From: Rhodococcus phenolicus
Lineage (GTDB): Bacteria > Actinomycetota > Actinomycetes > Mycobacteriales > Mycobacteriaceae
Length of the DNA stretch: 64,000 nt
Direction of reading: 5' to 3'
Assembly (NCBI RefSeq): GCF_001646785.1
Contig: NZ_LRRH01000008.1
Coordinates: forward strand, 1 to 64,000
Positions 44,453 through 53,443 of the stretch are shown one piece after another. Numbering within the stretch: position 1 is the first letter of the stretch; every line of letters begins with the position of its first letter. Under the pieces are notes generated by a model. That model had not been told where the DNA came from. It ran no database searches and saw nothing but the letters and a program-made list of their open reading frames with translations. The position numbers were made by a program, and so were the translations under genes.

Positions 44453-45627
44453 TGCCCTGCCGCAAGTTCGTCGCCGTACAGGTACTGGAAGATCGTCGGG
44501 TACCGGATCCACGCCTCGGTGGACGGCTTGTAGGGCACCTCACCGGTGTTCGCGACCGCGAACTGGGCGTGTCCGTCCCGCTTCGGGTCGAAGTCCGGCA
44601 GGCCGTAGCAGTTGGGTCCGCCGCTGGCCCCGACGACGGGGAGGTCCTGTTCCTGGTTGTAGATGGTGGCGCCGCCCATGAAGCTGGTGCTGAGCATCAG
44701 CGACGCGTACTTGCCGGTGCCGGCCATCGGCTCGAACGCGATACGCGCGTCGTTGAGTCCGACGATGAAGCACGTCAATTCGGGCGAGTACTCGCCGAGG
44801 AGGGTGGTCGTGTCGGTCAGCAGATCCAGTGAGGTCGTCAGCTGGGCCTCGTTCTCGCCGAGGACGTCGCGGCCGGTGGTCGCCAGACCGGTGACGTTCA
44901 TCAGGAGCAGATCGAGGTTGGCCTGTTCGTCGACGACGGTGTTGCCCACGTCGGTGGCGTTCCCGATGGTGGTCATCAGGTCGGGGGCGGTGTCGGCGTA
45001 GACCCCGGTCACGTCCGCTGCGGTCTCGAGGTCGTATTCCAGCTGCGGCAGAGACGGATTCATCGTCACCAGGTAGTCGTCGACCTCCACCAGCGCGGCA
45101 CCGAGATCGTCACCGCGACCGCGCAGGCCTTCCGAGATCGCACCGAGGGTGGCGTTGAGCTTCTCCGGCTGCACCTGCGCGAGCACGTCGTTCAGGTGCT
45201 CGAAAACGGTGTTGAATTCGACGGTGACGTTCTCGGCAGCGATGACCGCGCCTTCCTGCAGCGGAACCGGCGACGGATCCGCCGGGACGATCAGGTTGAC
45301 GAACTTCGCCCCGAACACGGTGGTCGATTCGATCGTCACCTGCGCGTTCGACGGAATCAGGTGCAGTTGGCCGGGATCCATCGCCAGATCCAGCACCGCA
45401 CCGTCGGGAGTGTGCTCGATGGACGAGACCCGGCCGACCTCGACGCCACGGAGCTTGACCTTGGCGTCGGGTTCCATCACCAGGCCGGAGCGCGCGGCGG
45501 TCACGGTCACCGGGACCGTGTCGGTGAAACCTCCGACGAACTGGGTCAACGCCGCGACGACGAGCACGACGAGACCACCGACCATCCCGAAGGCGGCGAG
45601 CTTCTTCTTCCACGAAGGGGTGTCCAT
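44449..45627 (-). CDS. mce4A: Mce family protein Mce4A
   Basis: First Mce subunit, 392 residues. The TM helix is at about 12-34, the Mce domain is VTVTAARSGLVMEPDAKVKLRGVEVGRV, and the conserved TTVFGAKFVNLIVP segment marks the A subunit. A C-terminal globular part follows (YSPELTCFIVGL, GGPNCYGLPDFDP). It lies nine bases after yrbE4B. Mce4A of Rhodococcus and mycobacteria is part of the sterol importer. Confidence 0.94.
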   Translation of the reverse strand: MDTPSWKKKLAAFGMVGGLVVLVVAALTQFVGGFTDTVPVTVTAARSGLVMEPDAKVKLRGVEVGRVSSIEHTPDGAVLDLAMDPGQLHLIPSNAQVTIESTTVFGAKFVNLIVPADPSPVPLQEGAVIAAENVTVEFNTVFEHLNDVLAQVQPEKLNATLGAISEGLRGRGDDLGAALVEVDDYLVTMNPSLPQLEYDLETAADVTGVYADTAPDLMTTIGNATDVGNTVVDEQANLDLLLMNVTGLATTGRDVLGENEAQLTTSLDLLTDTTTLLGEYSPELTCFIVGLNDARIAFEPMAGTGKYASLMLSTSFMGGATIYNQEQDLPVVGASGGPNCYGLPDFDPKRDGHAQFAVANTGEVPYKPSTEAWIRYPTIFQYLYGDELAAGQ

Positions 45628-45636
45628 GAATGCCGC

Positions 45637-46485
45637 CTATCCCGACAGGTTGAAGTTGCCGGACATCCCGTATACCGCGAGCGAGATGAGGAGCGTGACG
45701 GTGACGACGGCGATCAGGGACGCGCGCACCGCGTTGCCGACGGCGACACCGACACCGACCGGACCGCCGCTCGCGTTGAAGCCGTAGTAGGTGTGGATGA
45801 GCATCACCGCGATGGCCATGACGATGGCCTGCACGAACGACCACAGGATATCGGTGGGGATCAGGAAGGTCTGGAAGTAGTGGTCGTACACACCGGCGGA
45901 CTGACCGTAGAGCACGACCGTCGCGAAACGGCTGGCGATGAACGACGCGATCACCGCGAGCGAGTACAGCGGCACGATCGCGATCATGCCGGCCATCACC
46001 CGGGTGCTCACCAGGTACGGGACGGACGGGATCGCCATCACCTCGAGCGCGTCGATCTCCTCGGAGACCCGCATTGCACCGAGCTGGGCGGTGGAACCGG
46101 CGCCGATGGTCGCCGCGAGCCCGATACCCGCGATGGTAGGAGCGGCGATACGCACGTTGATGAACGCCGCGAAGAAGCCGGTGAGCGCCTCGACGCCGAT
46201 GTTGCCCAGGGAACTGAAGCCCTGCACGGCGATGATGCCACCGGTGAACAGGGTCAGGAAGCCGACGATCACGACGGTGCCGCCGATGACGGCGAGCGCG
46301 CCGGTGCCCATGCTGATCTCGGCGACGAGCCGGACCGTCTCCTTCGGGTAGTGCATCAGCGCGCGCGGTGCGGAGCCGAGTGCACGACCGAAGAACAGGG
46401 CCTGTTCGCCGACGCCGTCGATCGAGTTCGACGCGGCCCGGAAACGTCGGCGCACGCGGGGGAAGCGCCCGGTAATCACTGCCAT
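45637..46485 (-). CDS. yrbE4B: MlaE-family ABC permease YrbE4B
   Basis: The 282-residue permease of the MlaE/YrbE family has about five TM helices and the EQAL-like loop around MRVSEEIDALEVMAIPSVPYLV, which contacts the ATPase (Mkl, encoded elsewhere). Second permease of the Mce4 importer (SupB in R. jostii). It lies 20 bp after yrbE4A. Confidence 0.94.
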   Translation of the reverse strand: MAVITGRFPRVRRRFRAASNSIDGVGEQALFFGRALGSAPRALMHYPKETVRLVAEISMGTGALAVIGGTVVIVGFLTLFTGGIIAVQGFSSLGNIGVEALTGFFAAFINVRIAAPTIAGIGLAATIGAGSTAQLGAMRVSEEIDALEVMAIPSVPYLVSTRVMAGMIAIVPLYSLAVIASFIASRFATVVLYGQSAGVYDHYFQTFLIPTDILWSFVQAIVMAIAVMLIHTYYGFNASGGPVGVGVAVGNAVRASLIAVVTVTLLISLAVYGMSGNFNLSG

Positions 46486-46505
46486 CTACACCACCACCGA
46501 GCAGC

Positions 46506-47270
46506 TCACCCGGCCGTCAGCTTGATGCCGACGGCCGTGACGAGGAGGTTGACCACGAACAGTGCCATGAACGCGAACACGACCGTCTGATTGACGGCGT
46601 CGCCGACGCTCTTGGCACCGCCCTTGACGTTGAGTCCGAGATAGGAGGCGACGAGTCCGGCGATCATGCCGAACAGGCCCGCCTTGACCTGGGAGATCAT
46701 CAGTTCTCCGAAACCGGTGAGCAGCGTGATCCCGTTGACGAAGGCACCCGGGTTCACGTCCTGCAGGAATACCGAGAACGCGAAACCGCCGAGGATGCCG
46801 ATCGAGCACACGAGACCGTTGAGGAGCAGCGCGACGACCGTGGAGGCGAGCACTCGGGGCACGACGAGGCGATGGATCGGGTTGATGCCGAGCACCCGCA
46901 TCGCGTCGATCTCCTCGCGGATGGTCCGGGCCGCGAGGTCCGCGCAGATGGCGGTGGCGCCGGCGCCGGCCACGATGAGGACGGTGACCATCGGCCCGAC
47001 CTGGGTGACCGCGCCGAGTGCCGCGCCCGCGCCGCTGAGGTCGGCGGCGCCGATCTCGCGCAGCAGGATGTTGAGGGTGAAGCTGACCAGAACCGTGAAC
47101 GGCACTGCCACAAGGACCGTCGGAAGGAGTGACACCCGTGCGACGAACCAGGCCTGGTCGATGAATTCGCGCCGTTGGAACGGCCGGGAGAATGCGGCGC
47201 GGGCGGTTTCCCCGGTCATGGCGAAGAGACCGCCGACGGCGCGCAACGGGACCTCGAGGAGGTCTACCAA
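46506..47270 (-). CDS. yrbE4A: MlaE-family ABC permease YrbE4A
   Basis: The 254-residue first permease of the Mce4 complex (SupA in R. jostii) has the loop REEIDAMRVLGINPIHRLVVPR and several long hydrophobic helices. A TTG start is chosen because GGAGGGGAG lies just upstream and no ATG fits. It is the first gene of a ten-gene operon running to 37160. KstR boxes lie 75 and 277 bp upstream. Confidence 0.93.
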   Translation of the reverse strand: MVDLLEVPLRAVGGLFAMTGETARAAFSRPFQRREFIDQAWFVARVSLLPTVLVAVPFTVLVSFTLNILLREIGAADLSGAGAALGAVTQVGPMVTVLIVAGAGATAICADLAARTIREEIDAMRVLGINPIHRLVVPRVLASTVVALLLNGLVCSIGILGGFAFSVFLQDVNPGAFVNGITLLTGFGELMISQVKAGLFGMIAGLVASYLGLNVKGGAKSVGDAVNQTVVFAFMALFVVNLLVTAVGIKLTAG

Positions 47271-47344
47271 CGTCTCCCCTCCGTTCGTTGGTTGGGTCGG
47301 CCAGGAACCGACATGGGCCTCGATGTGACCCGCGTCATATTAAC

Positions 47345-47358
47345 TAGAACGTGTTCAC
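47345..47358. promoter_or_regulatory. KstR box upstream of the mce4 operon
   Basis: TAGAACGTGTTCAC fits the KstR consensus TnnAACnnGTTnnA except the last base. It is 75 bp from the yrbE4A start. Confidence 0.8.
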
Positions 47359-47546
47359 ACTGTCAAAGATGCGCATTGCCGACAATGGCGATATCTGCTG
47401 CACCATCACTGCGCCTCGGATCCGGAATGGAATTCCGGTTCGAATAAGTGGATTTACGTGGAGCTTCACAAATCTTGCTGGCATCGGCCCGAAAACCGGC
47501 CACCTCGTCGGCCGCCCTGGAACAGATCGGTCACGAATCCGAAAAC

Positions 47547-47560
47547 TGGAACAAGTTTCA
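47547..47560. promoter_or_regulatory. Second KstR-type box in the mce4 upstream region
   Basis: TGGAACAAGTTTCA matches TnnAACnnGTTnnA at every fixed base. It is 277 bp upstream of yrbE4A, near the 3' end of hsd4A. Confidence 0.55.
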
Positions 47561-47741
47561 TTGGAAATCGGAAGTGCCGGAGCATGGTTCGCGGGCGCAG
47601 GCGCCCTCGCACATCGACCCTATCCGTGCCGACGGCAGACTGCGGAATATTAACCGAGAAGGACGGTGCCTGTCACTAGCAGTTGCAGAAAAACCTGCGA
47701 CTGTTGCGCACCGGCCCGGACCGGCACCGCCCCGCGGAGGA

Positions 47742-48677
47742 TCAGAGCTTCAACAGCTCGGAAGCCGAGAACATCCGGGCCGGATCGCGGTCCTCGAAGT
47801 AGGCCCCGAGTTCCTGCGCCAGCGCCTCCGGCGTCCACCGGACGTCGGCGTCGAATCGCTGCTCGACGACCGGCGCCGCCATCAACGCGACCATCGGCCC
47901 GTAGACGACGAAGACCTGGCCGTTGACGCGGTCCGCGGCGGGCGAGGCCAGGTACGACACGAGCGTTCCGACATGCTCGGGCGAGAGCGGATCGACCTCG
48001 ACGGCCGGCGCCGCGCCGAACACCGACTCGGTCATCGCCGTCCGGCCGCGCGGGCAGATCGCGTTGGCGCGCACACCGTAGCGCGACAGGCCACGTGCGG
48101 CGGACAGCGTGAGCGAGACGATGCCCGCCTTGGCCGCTCCGTAGTTGGCCTGCCCCTCGGGTCCGAGCAGCCCCGCCTCGGATGCCGTGTTGACGATGCG
48201 GGCGTACACGGGCGCGCCGGCCTTCTTCGACTCGGCCCGCCAGTACGCGGCCGCATTGCGGCACAGCAGGAAATGTCCGCGCAGGTGCACCGCGATCACG
48301 GTGTCCCATTCCTCGTCGGACATGTTGGGCAGCATCCGGTCCCGTACTACACCGGCGTTGTTGACGACGATGTCCAGACTGCCGAACCGATCCTGGGCGG
48401 TGGAGACGAGCGCATCGGCAGTGGCACGGTCGGCGACGCTGCCGGGAACGAACGCGACGTCGCCGCCGATCGCGCGGATCTGCTCGAGCGTGTCCTCGAC
48501 CTCGTCCGCCTCGGCGAGGTCGTTGACGACCACCGTTGCGCCCGCCTGCGCCAGTGCCACCGCCTCGGCGCGGCCGAGTCCCGCCCCGGCGCCGGTCACC
48601 ACGGCGACCTTGCCGGTCAGGTCCGCCCCACGGGGGTCCGTGACGTCATCGGAACCGGCGCTGCCGTCAACACTCAT
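47742..48677 (-). CDS. hsd4A: Steroid side-chain short-chain dehydrogenase (Hsd4A type)
   Basis: The 311-residue SDR has the NAD-binding motif TGAGAGLGRAEA near residue 28, NNAG at 106, and the catalytic Ser166, Tyr179 and Lys183 (NYGAAK). A C-terminal extension of about 60 residues resembles the multifunctional peroxisomal 17-beta-HSD4 type. Position between mce4 and fdxD matches Rv3502c, a KstR-regulated hydroxyacyl-CoA dehydrogenase/17-beta-HSD of cholesterol breakdown. AGGAG precedes the ATG; a GTG three codons upstream is less likely. A KstR box lies upstream. Confidence 0.9.
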   Translation of the reverse strand: MSVDGSAGSDDVTDPRGADLTGKVAVVTGAGAGLGRAEAVALAQAGATVVVNDLAEADEVEDTLEQIRAIGGDVAFVPGSVADRATADALVSTAQDRFGSLDIVVNNAGVVRDRMLPNMSDEEWDTVIAVHLRGHFLLCRNAAAYWRAESKKAGAPVYARIVNTASEAGLLGPEGQANYGAAKAGIVSLTLSAARGLSRYGVRANAICPRGRTAMTESVFGAAPAVEVDPLSPEHVGTLVSYLASPAADRVNGQVFVVYGPMVALMAAPVVEQRFDADVRWTPEALAQELGAYFEDRDPARMFSASELLKL

Positions 48678-48806
48678 GAATCGCACTCCTCGCGACCGTG
48701 GCGGGCCCTGACGGCCAGCCTCTTCGTACCGGCCGTTCCGGCCAACCGCATCGGGCGCACGGGGCGCCCGGCGTTCCGGCGAACGAAACCGGGGACCGTC
48801 GGAATG

Positions 48807-48820
48807 TAGAACGCGTTCTC
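48807..48820. promoter_or_regulatory. KstR box upstream of hsd4A
   Basis: TAGAACGCGTTCTC has the perfect palindromic core AGAACGCGTTCT and fits the KstR consensus except for the last base. Confidence 0.8.
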
Positions 48821-48841
48821 ATTCCTGGCAAGAGCCGGGCG

Positions 48842-49027
48842 TCAGACCTCGGTGAGCGCGGCCCGCGGGCATTGGCTGACGGCCTCGCGCGCGTCGGCCT
48901 CGCGACCCTCCGGAACCGGGTGGACGACGGTCAGTTCGTCGTCGTCGTTCAGATCGAACAGATCCGGCGCGATTCCCACGCACACACCGTTCGCCTCACA
49001 CCGGTCGAAATCGACCTTGATATCCAT
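48842..49027 (-). CDS. fdxD: [3Fe-4S] ferredoxin
   Basis: The 61-residue ferredoxin has Cys10, Cys16 (CEANGVC) and Cys53 (QCP). Three ligands with a missing fourth Cys (C-x5-C and CP) are typical of the 3Fe-4S ferredoxins that serve bacterial P450s. It corresponds to Rv3503c (fdxD) and probably feeds a steroid cytochrome P450 such as CYP125, not in this window. It shares the KstR box at 49108 with the divergent fadE26. Confidence 0.93.
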   Translation of the reverse strand: MDIKVDFDRCEANGVCVGIAPDLFDLNDDDELTVVHPVPEGREADAREAVSQCPRAALTEV

Positions 49028-49107
49028 GCCGGACCCTCGCTTCCCATTCGCACCGCGCCTGTCGGACACCGTCGGCACCACCCCGACCGGAGCCTCGACA
49101 GCTAGGC

Positions 49108-49121
49108 TAGAACGTGTTCCA
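49108..49121. promoter_or_regulatory. KstR box between fdxD and fadE26
   Basis: TAGAACGTGTTCCA matches TnnAACnnGTTnnA exactly. It sits 81 bp from fdxD and 66 bp from fadE26, so it can control both divergent operons. Confidence 0.9.
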
Positions 49122-49186
49122 TTTCTGTGCAATGATTCGGAAACATTGCCGGACCCGTCCCCCGTGGCGACGATTGGAGCGGTTCG

Positions 49187-50365
49187 TTGGACATCACCTA
49201 TACCCCGCAGCAGCAGAAGCTGCGCGAGGAACTGCGCGAGTATTTCGCCGACCTGATGACGCCGGAACGTCGTGAGGCGCTGTCGGCGACGACCGGTGAG
49301 TACGGCACCGGAAACGTGTACCGCGAAGTGGTGCAGCAGATGGGCAAGGACGGCTGGCTGACCCTCGGCTGGCCCGAGGAGTACGGCGGTCAGAACCGTT
49401 CCGCCATGGAACAGTTGATCTTCACCGACGAGGCCGCCGTGGCCGGTGCCCCCGTCCCGTTCCTCACCATCAACTCGGTGGCGCCGACGATCATGCACTA
49501 CGGCACCCCCGAGCAGAAGGCGTTCTTCCTGCCGAAGATCTCCGCGGGCGAACTGCATTTCTCCATCGGCTACTCCGAACCCGGCGCCGGAACCGACCTG
49601 GCGTCGCTGCGCACCACCGCCGTGCGCGACGGTGACGAATGGGTCGTCAACGGCCAGAAGATGTGGACCAGTCTCATCGCCTACGCCGACTACGTGTGGC
49701 TGGCCTGCCGGACGAATCCGGATGTCAAGAAGCACAAGGGAATCAGCGTTCTCATCGTGCCCACCACGGCGGAGGGATTCTCGTACACGCCCGTGCACAC
49801 CATGGCCGGGCCGGACACCAGCGCCACCTACTACCAGGACGTGCGGGTTCCGGCCTCGGCGCTCGTCGGCGAGGAGAACGGCGGCTGGGCGCTGGTCACC
49901 AACCAGCTCAACCACGAACGTGTGGCGCTGACCTCGGCCGGTCCGATCCTCACCGCACTCCAGGAAGTCAGGGCCTGGGCTCAGAACACCACGCTGCCCG
50001 GCGGCCGGCGCGTCATCGACCAGGAATGGGTGCAGGTCAATCTCGCCCGGGTCCACGCGAAGGCCGAATACCTCAAGCTCATGAACTGGGAGATCGCGTC
50101 CGGCACGGCACCCCTGGGGCCCGCGCCCGCGTCGGCGAACAAGGTCTTCGGCACCGAGTTCGCGACCGAGGCCTACCGCCTGCTCATGGAGGTCCTCGGC
50201 CCCGCGGCGACCCTGCGGCAGAACACCCCGGGTGTGCTGCTGCGCGGGCGGATCGAACGCATGCACCGCAGCTCGCTCATCCTGACGTTCGGCGGCGGCA
50301 CCAACGAGGTGCAGCGCGACATCATCGCCATGACCGCCCTCGGCCAGCCACCCGCCAAGCGCTGA
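49187..50365 (+). CDS. fadE26: Acyl-CoA dehydrogenase FadE26 (steroid side chain)
   Basis: The 392-residue flavin acyl-CoA dehydrogenase has the FAD motifs HFSIGYSEPGAGTDLAS and EWVVNGQKMWTS, and C-terminal MHRSSLILTFGGGTNEVQRDIIA. It starts at a TTG following GGAG. With FadE27 it forms the alpha2-beta2 heterotetramer (ChsE4-ChsE5 in M. tuberculosis) that dehydrogenates the sterol side-chain CoA thioester. The two genes are 31 bp apart. The order fadE26-fadE27-fadD17 matches Rv3504-Rv3506. Confidence 0.93.
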   Translation: MDITYTPQQQKLREELREYFADLMTPERREALSATTGEYGTGNVYREVVQQMGKDGWLTLGWPEEYGGQNRSAMEQLIFTDEAAVAGAPVPFLTINSVAPTIMHYGTPEQKAFFLPKISAGELHFSIGYSEPGAGTDLASLRTTAVRDGDEWVVNGQKMWTSLIAYADYVWLACRTNPDVKKHKGISVLIVPTTAEGFSYTPVHTMAGPDTSATYYQDVRVPASALVGEENGGWALVTNQLNHERVALTSAGPILTALQEVRAWAQNTTLPGGRRVIDQEWVQVNLARVHAKAEYLKLMNWEIASGTAPLGPAPASANKVFGTEFATEAYRLLMEVLGPAATLRQNTPGVLLRGRIERMHRSSLILTFGGGTNEVQRDIIAMTALGQPPAKR

Positions 50366-50396
50366 CGCCGCCGCCCCACCACGAGAGGACCCCGCA

Positions 50397-51512
50397 GTGG
50401 ACTTCACGCTCACCGAGGCCCAGCAGGATCTGGCCGGTCTCACCCGCAGCATCGTCACCGAGATCGCCACCAACGAGCACCTCCGCGAACTCGACGCCGC
50501 CGAGGACCGGATCGACCATGCACTCTGGGACGCACTCGCGTCGTCCGGTGTGCTGGGCGCCGCGCTCCCCGAGTCGATCGGCGGCGACGGCTTCGGCCCG
50601 CTCGAGCAGATCAGCATCTGCGCTGAGCTCGGCCGCGGTGTCGCGGCCGTTCCCTTCCTGACCTCCGTCGTCGCGTCCGCGACCGCGTTGGCCGAATTCG
50701 GTACCGCCGCGCAGCGCACCGCCTGGGGCGAACCGGCGGCGACCGGCGAGAAGATCCTCTCCGCCGCGCTGACCGAGGAACTGAACGAGGACCCGACCAC
50801 GCCCACCACACGCGCCGAGAGCGACGGCAACGGCTGGATCCTCGACGGCACCAAGATCGTCGTCGACGCGGCACCGATCGCCGACGTGTTCCTGGTCCCC
50901 GCCTCCACCGGGTCCGGTGTCGTGGTGCTGCTCGTCGACGCGGACGCACCCGGCGTGACCGTCAACCGGCAATCCACCACAGATTTCGGAAGCGCCGGAA
51001 TCGTCGAGCTCGACCGCGTGCGCGTCGGCGGGGACCGAGTTCTCGGCACCGACGGCGTGGCGGTCGCGACCTGGTTGCGCGACCGGACACTGCTCGGGTC
51101 CGCCGCCTACCAGTTCGGCGTCCTCGAACGCGCCCTCGAACTCACCGCCGAGTACGGTCGCGAGCGCGTCCAGTTCGACCGTCCGATCGGCAGTTTCCAG
51201 GCTGTCGCCCAGCGCCTCGCGGACGGCTACATCGACGTCAAGGCCGTTCGGCTGACCCTGTGGCAGGCCGCATTCCGGATCGCGGCGGGGTTGCCGGACA
51301 CCGGTGAGCTGCGTACCGCGGCGTTCTGGGCCGCCGACGCCGGCCACCGCGTCGCCCACACCGCCGTGCACGTGCACGGGGGCGTCGGGCTCGACGAGGA
51401 CCACCCCGTCCACCGCTACTTCCTCGCCGCCAAGCACCACGAGTTCCTGCTCGGTTCGGCGACGACGCAGCTGCGTTCGCTCGGCGCCGCCCTCGCCTCG
51501 GCACCCGCCTGA
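50397..51512 (+). CDS. fadE27: Acyl-CoA dehydrogenase FadE27 (partner subunit)
   Basis: The 371-residue acyl-CoA dehydrogenase is shorter than its partner and diverged. It keeps the ACAD fold (LGAALPESIGGDGFGPLEQ, RVQFDRPIGSFQAVAQRLADG, HVHGGVGL), but some FAD-contact residues of FadE26 are replaced. This fits a heteromeric enzyme with split active-site duties. It starts at GTG and is followed by fadD17. Confidence 0.92.
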   Translation: MDFTLTEAQQDLAGLTRSIVTEIATNEHLRELDAAEDRIDHALWDALASSGVLGAALPESIGGDGFGPLEQISICAELGRGVAAVPFLTSVVASATALAEFGTAAQRTAWGEPAATGEKILSAALTEELNEDPTTPTTRAESDGNGWILDGTKIVVDAAPIADVFLVPASTGSGVVVLLVDADAPGVTVNRQSTTDFGSAGIVELDRVRVGGDRVLGTDGVAVATWLRDRTLLGSAAYQFGVLERALELTAEYGRERVQFDRPIGSFQAVAQRLADGYIDVKAVRLTLWQAAFRIAAGLPDTGELRTAAFWAADAGHRVAHTAVHVHGGVGLDEDHPVHRYFLAAKHHEFLLGSATTQLRSLGAALASAPA

Positions 51513-51575
51513 TCCGGTCCCGCTCGTCGAGATGTCACCTGTACTCCGGCTCCGGCCTGCCCCGAGGATGAACCC

Positions 51576-53207
51576 ATGACGGAAACACCCACGGTGACGG
51601 CACTGCTCACCGCGATGTCCGAGGTCGATGACCGGGGGCTGCGTTTCGAGGACCTGTCCTTGTCGTGGCGCGAGCACGTGCAGCTCGGCCACGACCGGGC
51701 CGCGCTGCTGCGTACGCTGCTCGATCCGGACCGGCCGCGGCACTTCGGGATCCTCATGGACAACGTCCCGGAGTTCTCGCTGCTGCTCGGCGGCGCCGCA
51801 TTCTCCGGATCCGTCGTGGTGGGACTGAACACGACGCGGCGCGGCGACGCCCTCGCCCGCGACATCGCGCTCGCCGACTGCCAGGTGGTGTTCACCGAAC
51901 GGACGCATTCGCACCTGCTCGAGGGGCTCGATCTCGGCGACGTCCGGATCATCGACGTGGATTCCCCCGACTGGACCGACCTTCTGGCACCACACCGTGA
52001 TTCGAGTCCCGACATCGCGTCGGTCTCGCCCGACGATCTGTTCATGCTGATCTTCACGTCCGGCACGAGCGGTGACCCGAAGGCCGTGCGGTGCACCCAT
52101 GCGAAGATCACGGCCCCGGGCCGGATGCTCGCGGAGCGGTTCGGGCTCGGCGCCGACGACGTGGTGTACCTGTCGATGCCGTTGTTCCACTCGAACGCCA
52201 TGATGGCGGGCTGGGCGGTCGCGCTCGCCGGTGGGTGCGCCGTGGCCCTGCGTCGACGGTTCTCCGCGTCCGGTTTCCTGCCGGATCTCAGGAAGTTCGG
52301 TGTCACCTACGCCAACTACGTGGGCAAACCGCTCTCGTACATCGTCGCGACACCCGAGACACCGCTCGATTCCGACAACCGGTTGCGGATCATGTACGGC
52401 AACGAGGGCACCGCGCCTGCGATCGCCGAGTTCCACCGCCGGTTCGACGCGGTCGTCGTCGACGGGTTCGGTTCGACCGAGGGCGGGATCTCGATTCCCG
52501 CGACCCCCGGCGCTCCGGCCGGGTCGCTCGGCAGACTGCCCGACGACATCCACATCCTGCACCCGGAGACCGGAACTCCTTGCCCTCCTGCCGAGTTCGA
52601 CGATCTCGGCCGAATCGTCAACGCCGACGAGGCCACCGGCGAGCTGGTCAACGTCCGCGGGGCCGGACAGTTCGCCGGGTACTACAACAATCCCGAGGCC
52701 GACTCCGAACGTGTCCGGGACGGTCGTTACCACAGCGGCGACCTCGGCTTCCGCGACGCCGAGGGCTTCGTGTACTTCGCAGGCCGCAGTTCGGGCTGGT
52801 TGCGGGTGGACGGTGAGAACATCGGTGCGGCCCCCATCGAACGGGTTCTGCTGCGCTATCCCGGGTTCGCGCAGGCATCGGTGTACGCGGTGCCCGACCG
52901 ATACGTGGGCGACCGGGTGATGGCCGCGGTCATCCCCACCGCGGACGGTCCGTTCGACCCGGTGGCGTTCGCGCGGTTCCTCGACTCGCAGCCCGATCTC
53001 GGTCCCAAACAGTTGCCGACGCTGATCCGCGTCTGCGCCGACTTCCCCCGGACCGCGACGTTCAAGGTGCTCACCCGATCGCTGAGCGCCGAGCGCTGGC
53101 ACTGCGCCGACCCGGTGTGGCTGCGCGAGCGCGGTGACGACGAATTTCAATTGCTGACAGAGGAACTGGCGGTATCGCTCGAATCGGACACCACCCCGGC
53201 CGGGTAG
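51576..53207 (+). CDS. fadD17: Acyl-CoA synthetase FadD17
   Basis: The 543-residue adenylate-forming ligase has the P-loop IFTSGTSGDPKAVR (about 159-172), GFGSTEGG, the YHSGDLGF motif and the hinge/Lys region (TATFKVLTRSL). It activates a sterol side-chain acid or a related fatty acid with CoA. Assignment to FadD17 rests on position after fadE26-fadE27. The ATG lies 63 bp after fadE27. A long hairpin follows the gene. Confidence 0.9.
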   Translation: MTETPTVTALLTAMSEVDDRGLRFEDLSLSWREHVQLGHDRAALLRTLLDPDRPRHFGILMDNVPEFSLLLGGAAFSGSVVVGLNTTRRGDALARDIALADCQVVFTERTHSHLLEGLDLGDVRIIDVDSPDWTDLLAPHRDSSPDIASVSPDDLFMLIFTSGTSGDPKAVRCTHAKITAPGRMLAERFGLGADDVVYLSMPLFHSNAMMAGWAVALAGGCAVALRRRFSASGFLPDLRKFGVTYANYVGKPLSYIVATPETPLDSDNRLRIMYGNEGTAPAIAEFHRRFDAVVVDGFGSTEGGISIPATPGAPAGSLGRLPDDIHILHPETGTPCPPAEFDDLGRIVNADEATGELVNVRGAGQFAGYYNNPEADSERVRDGRYHSGDLGFRDAEGFVYFAGRSSGWLRVDGENIGAAPIERVLLRYPGFAQASVYAVPDRYVGDRVMAAVIPTADGPFDPVAFARFLDSQPDLGPKQLPTLIRVCADFPRTATFKVLTRSLSAERWHCADPVWLRERGDDEFQLLTEELAVSLESDTTPAG

Positions 53208-53333
53208 GCAGCCGACTTCTGCAATCCCCTGCCGCTCCACATACCCTGGAAATGTTCGGGTGACGTGCACGCCGGCGGCGTACACGGACCGTCCTCGCGT
53301 CCCGGCGATGGGCGGCATCGGTCGATCAACGCC

Positions 53334-53375
53334 CTGGGCGTCGGACAGGTACTCGGTACCTGACCCGACGCCCAG
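53334..53375. terminator. Long two-part hairpin after fadD17
   Basis: Outer arms CTGGGCGTCGG/CCGACGCCCAG (11 bp) enclose inner arms CAGGTAC/GTACCTG (7 bp) with a TCG loop and 1-2-base bulges. It is a strong 18-bp structure between the convergent fadD17 and nitronate monooxygenase-like genes. Confidence 0.75.
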
Positions 53376-53443
53376 TCGCCGCCGATGCAGCCGTCGCTGT
53401 TCGGGATACGGAACGGGTGCTTCCCCGCGCCGCACCGGCAGGA

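Larger units (their letters stand above)
47271..47741. other. Intergenic region upstream of the mce4 operon
   Basis: These 471 bases are clearly less GC-rich than their surroundings and have no convincing gene. They hold the mce4 promoter region with two KstR-type boxes. Plus-strand open frames here overlap hsd4A antisense or have poor codon use. Confidence 0.6.

Noticed and set aside
47351-48809. Plus-strand frames upstream of mce4 and across hsd4A
   Set aside because: They overlap a clear SDR gene antisense, have poor codon use and resemble no family.
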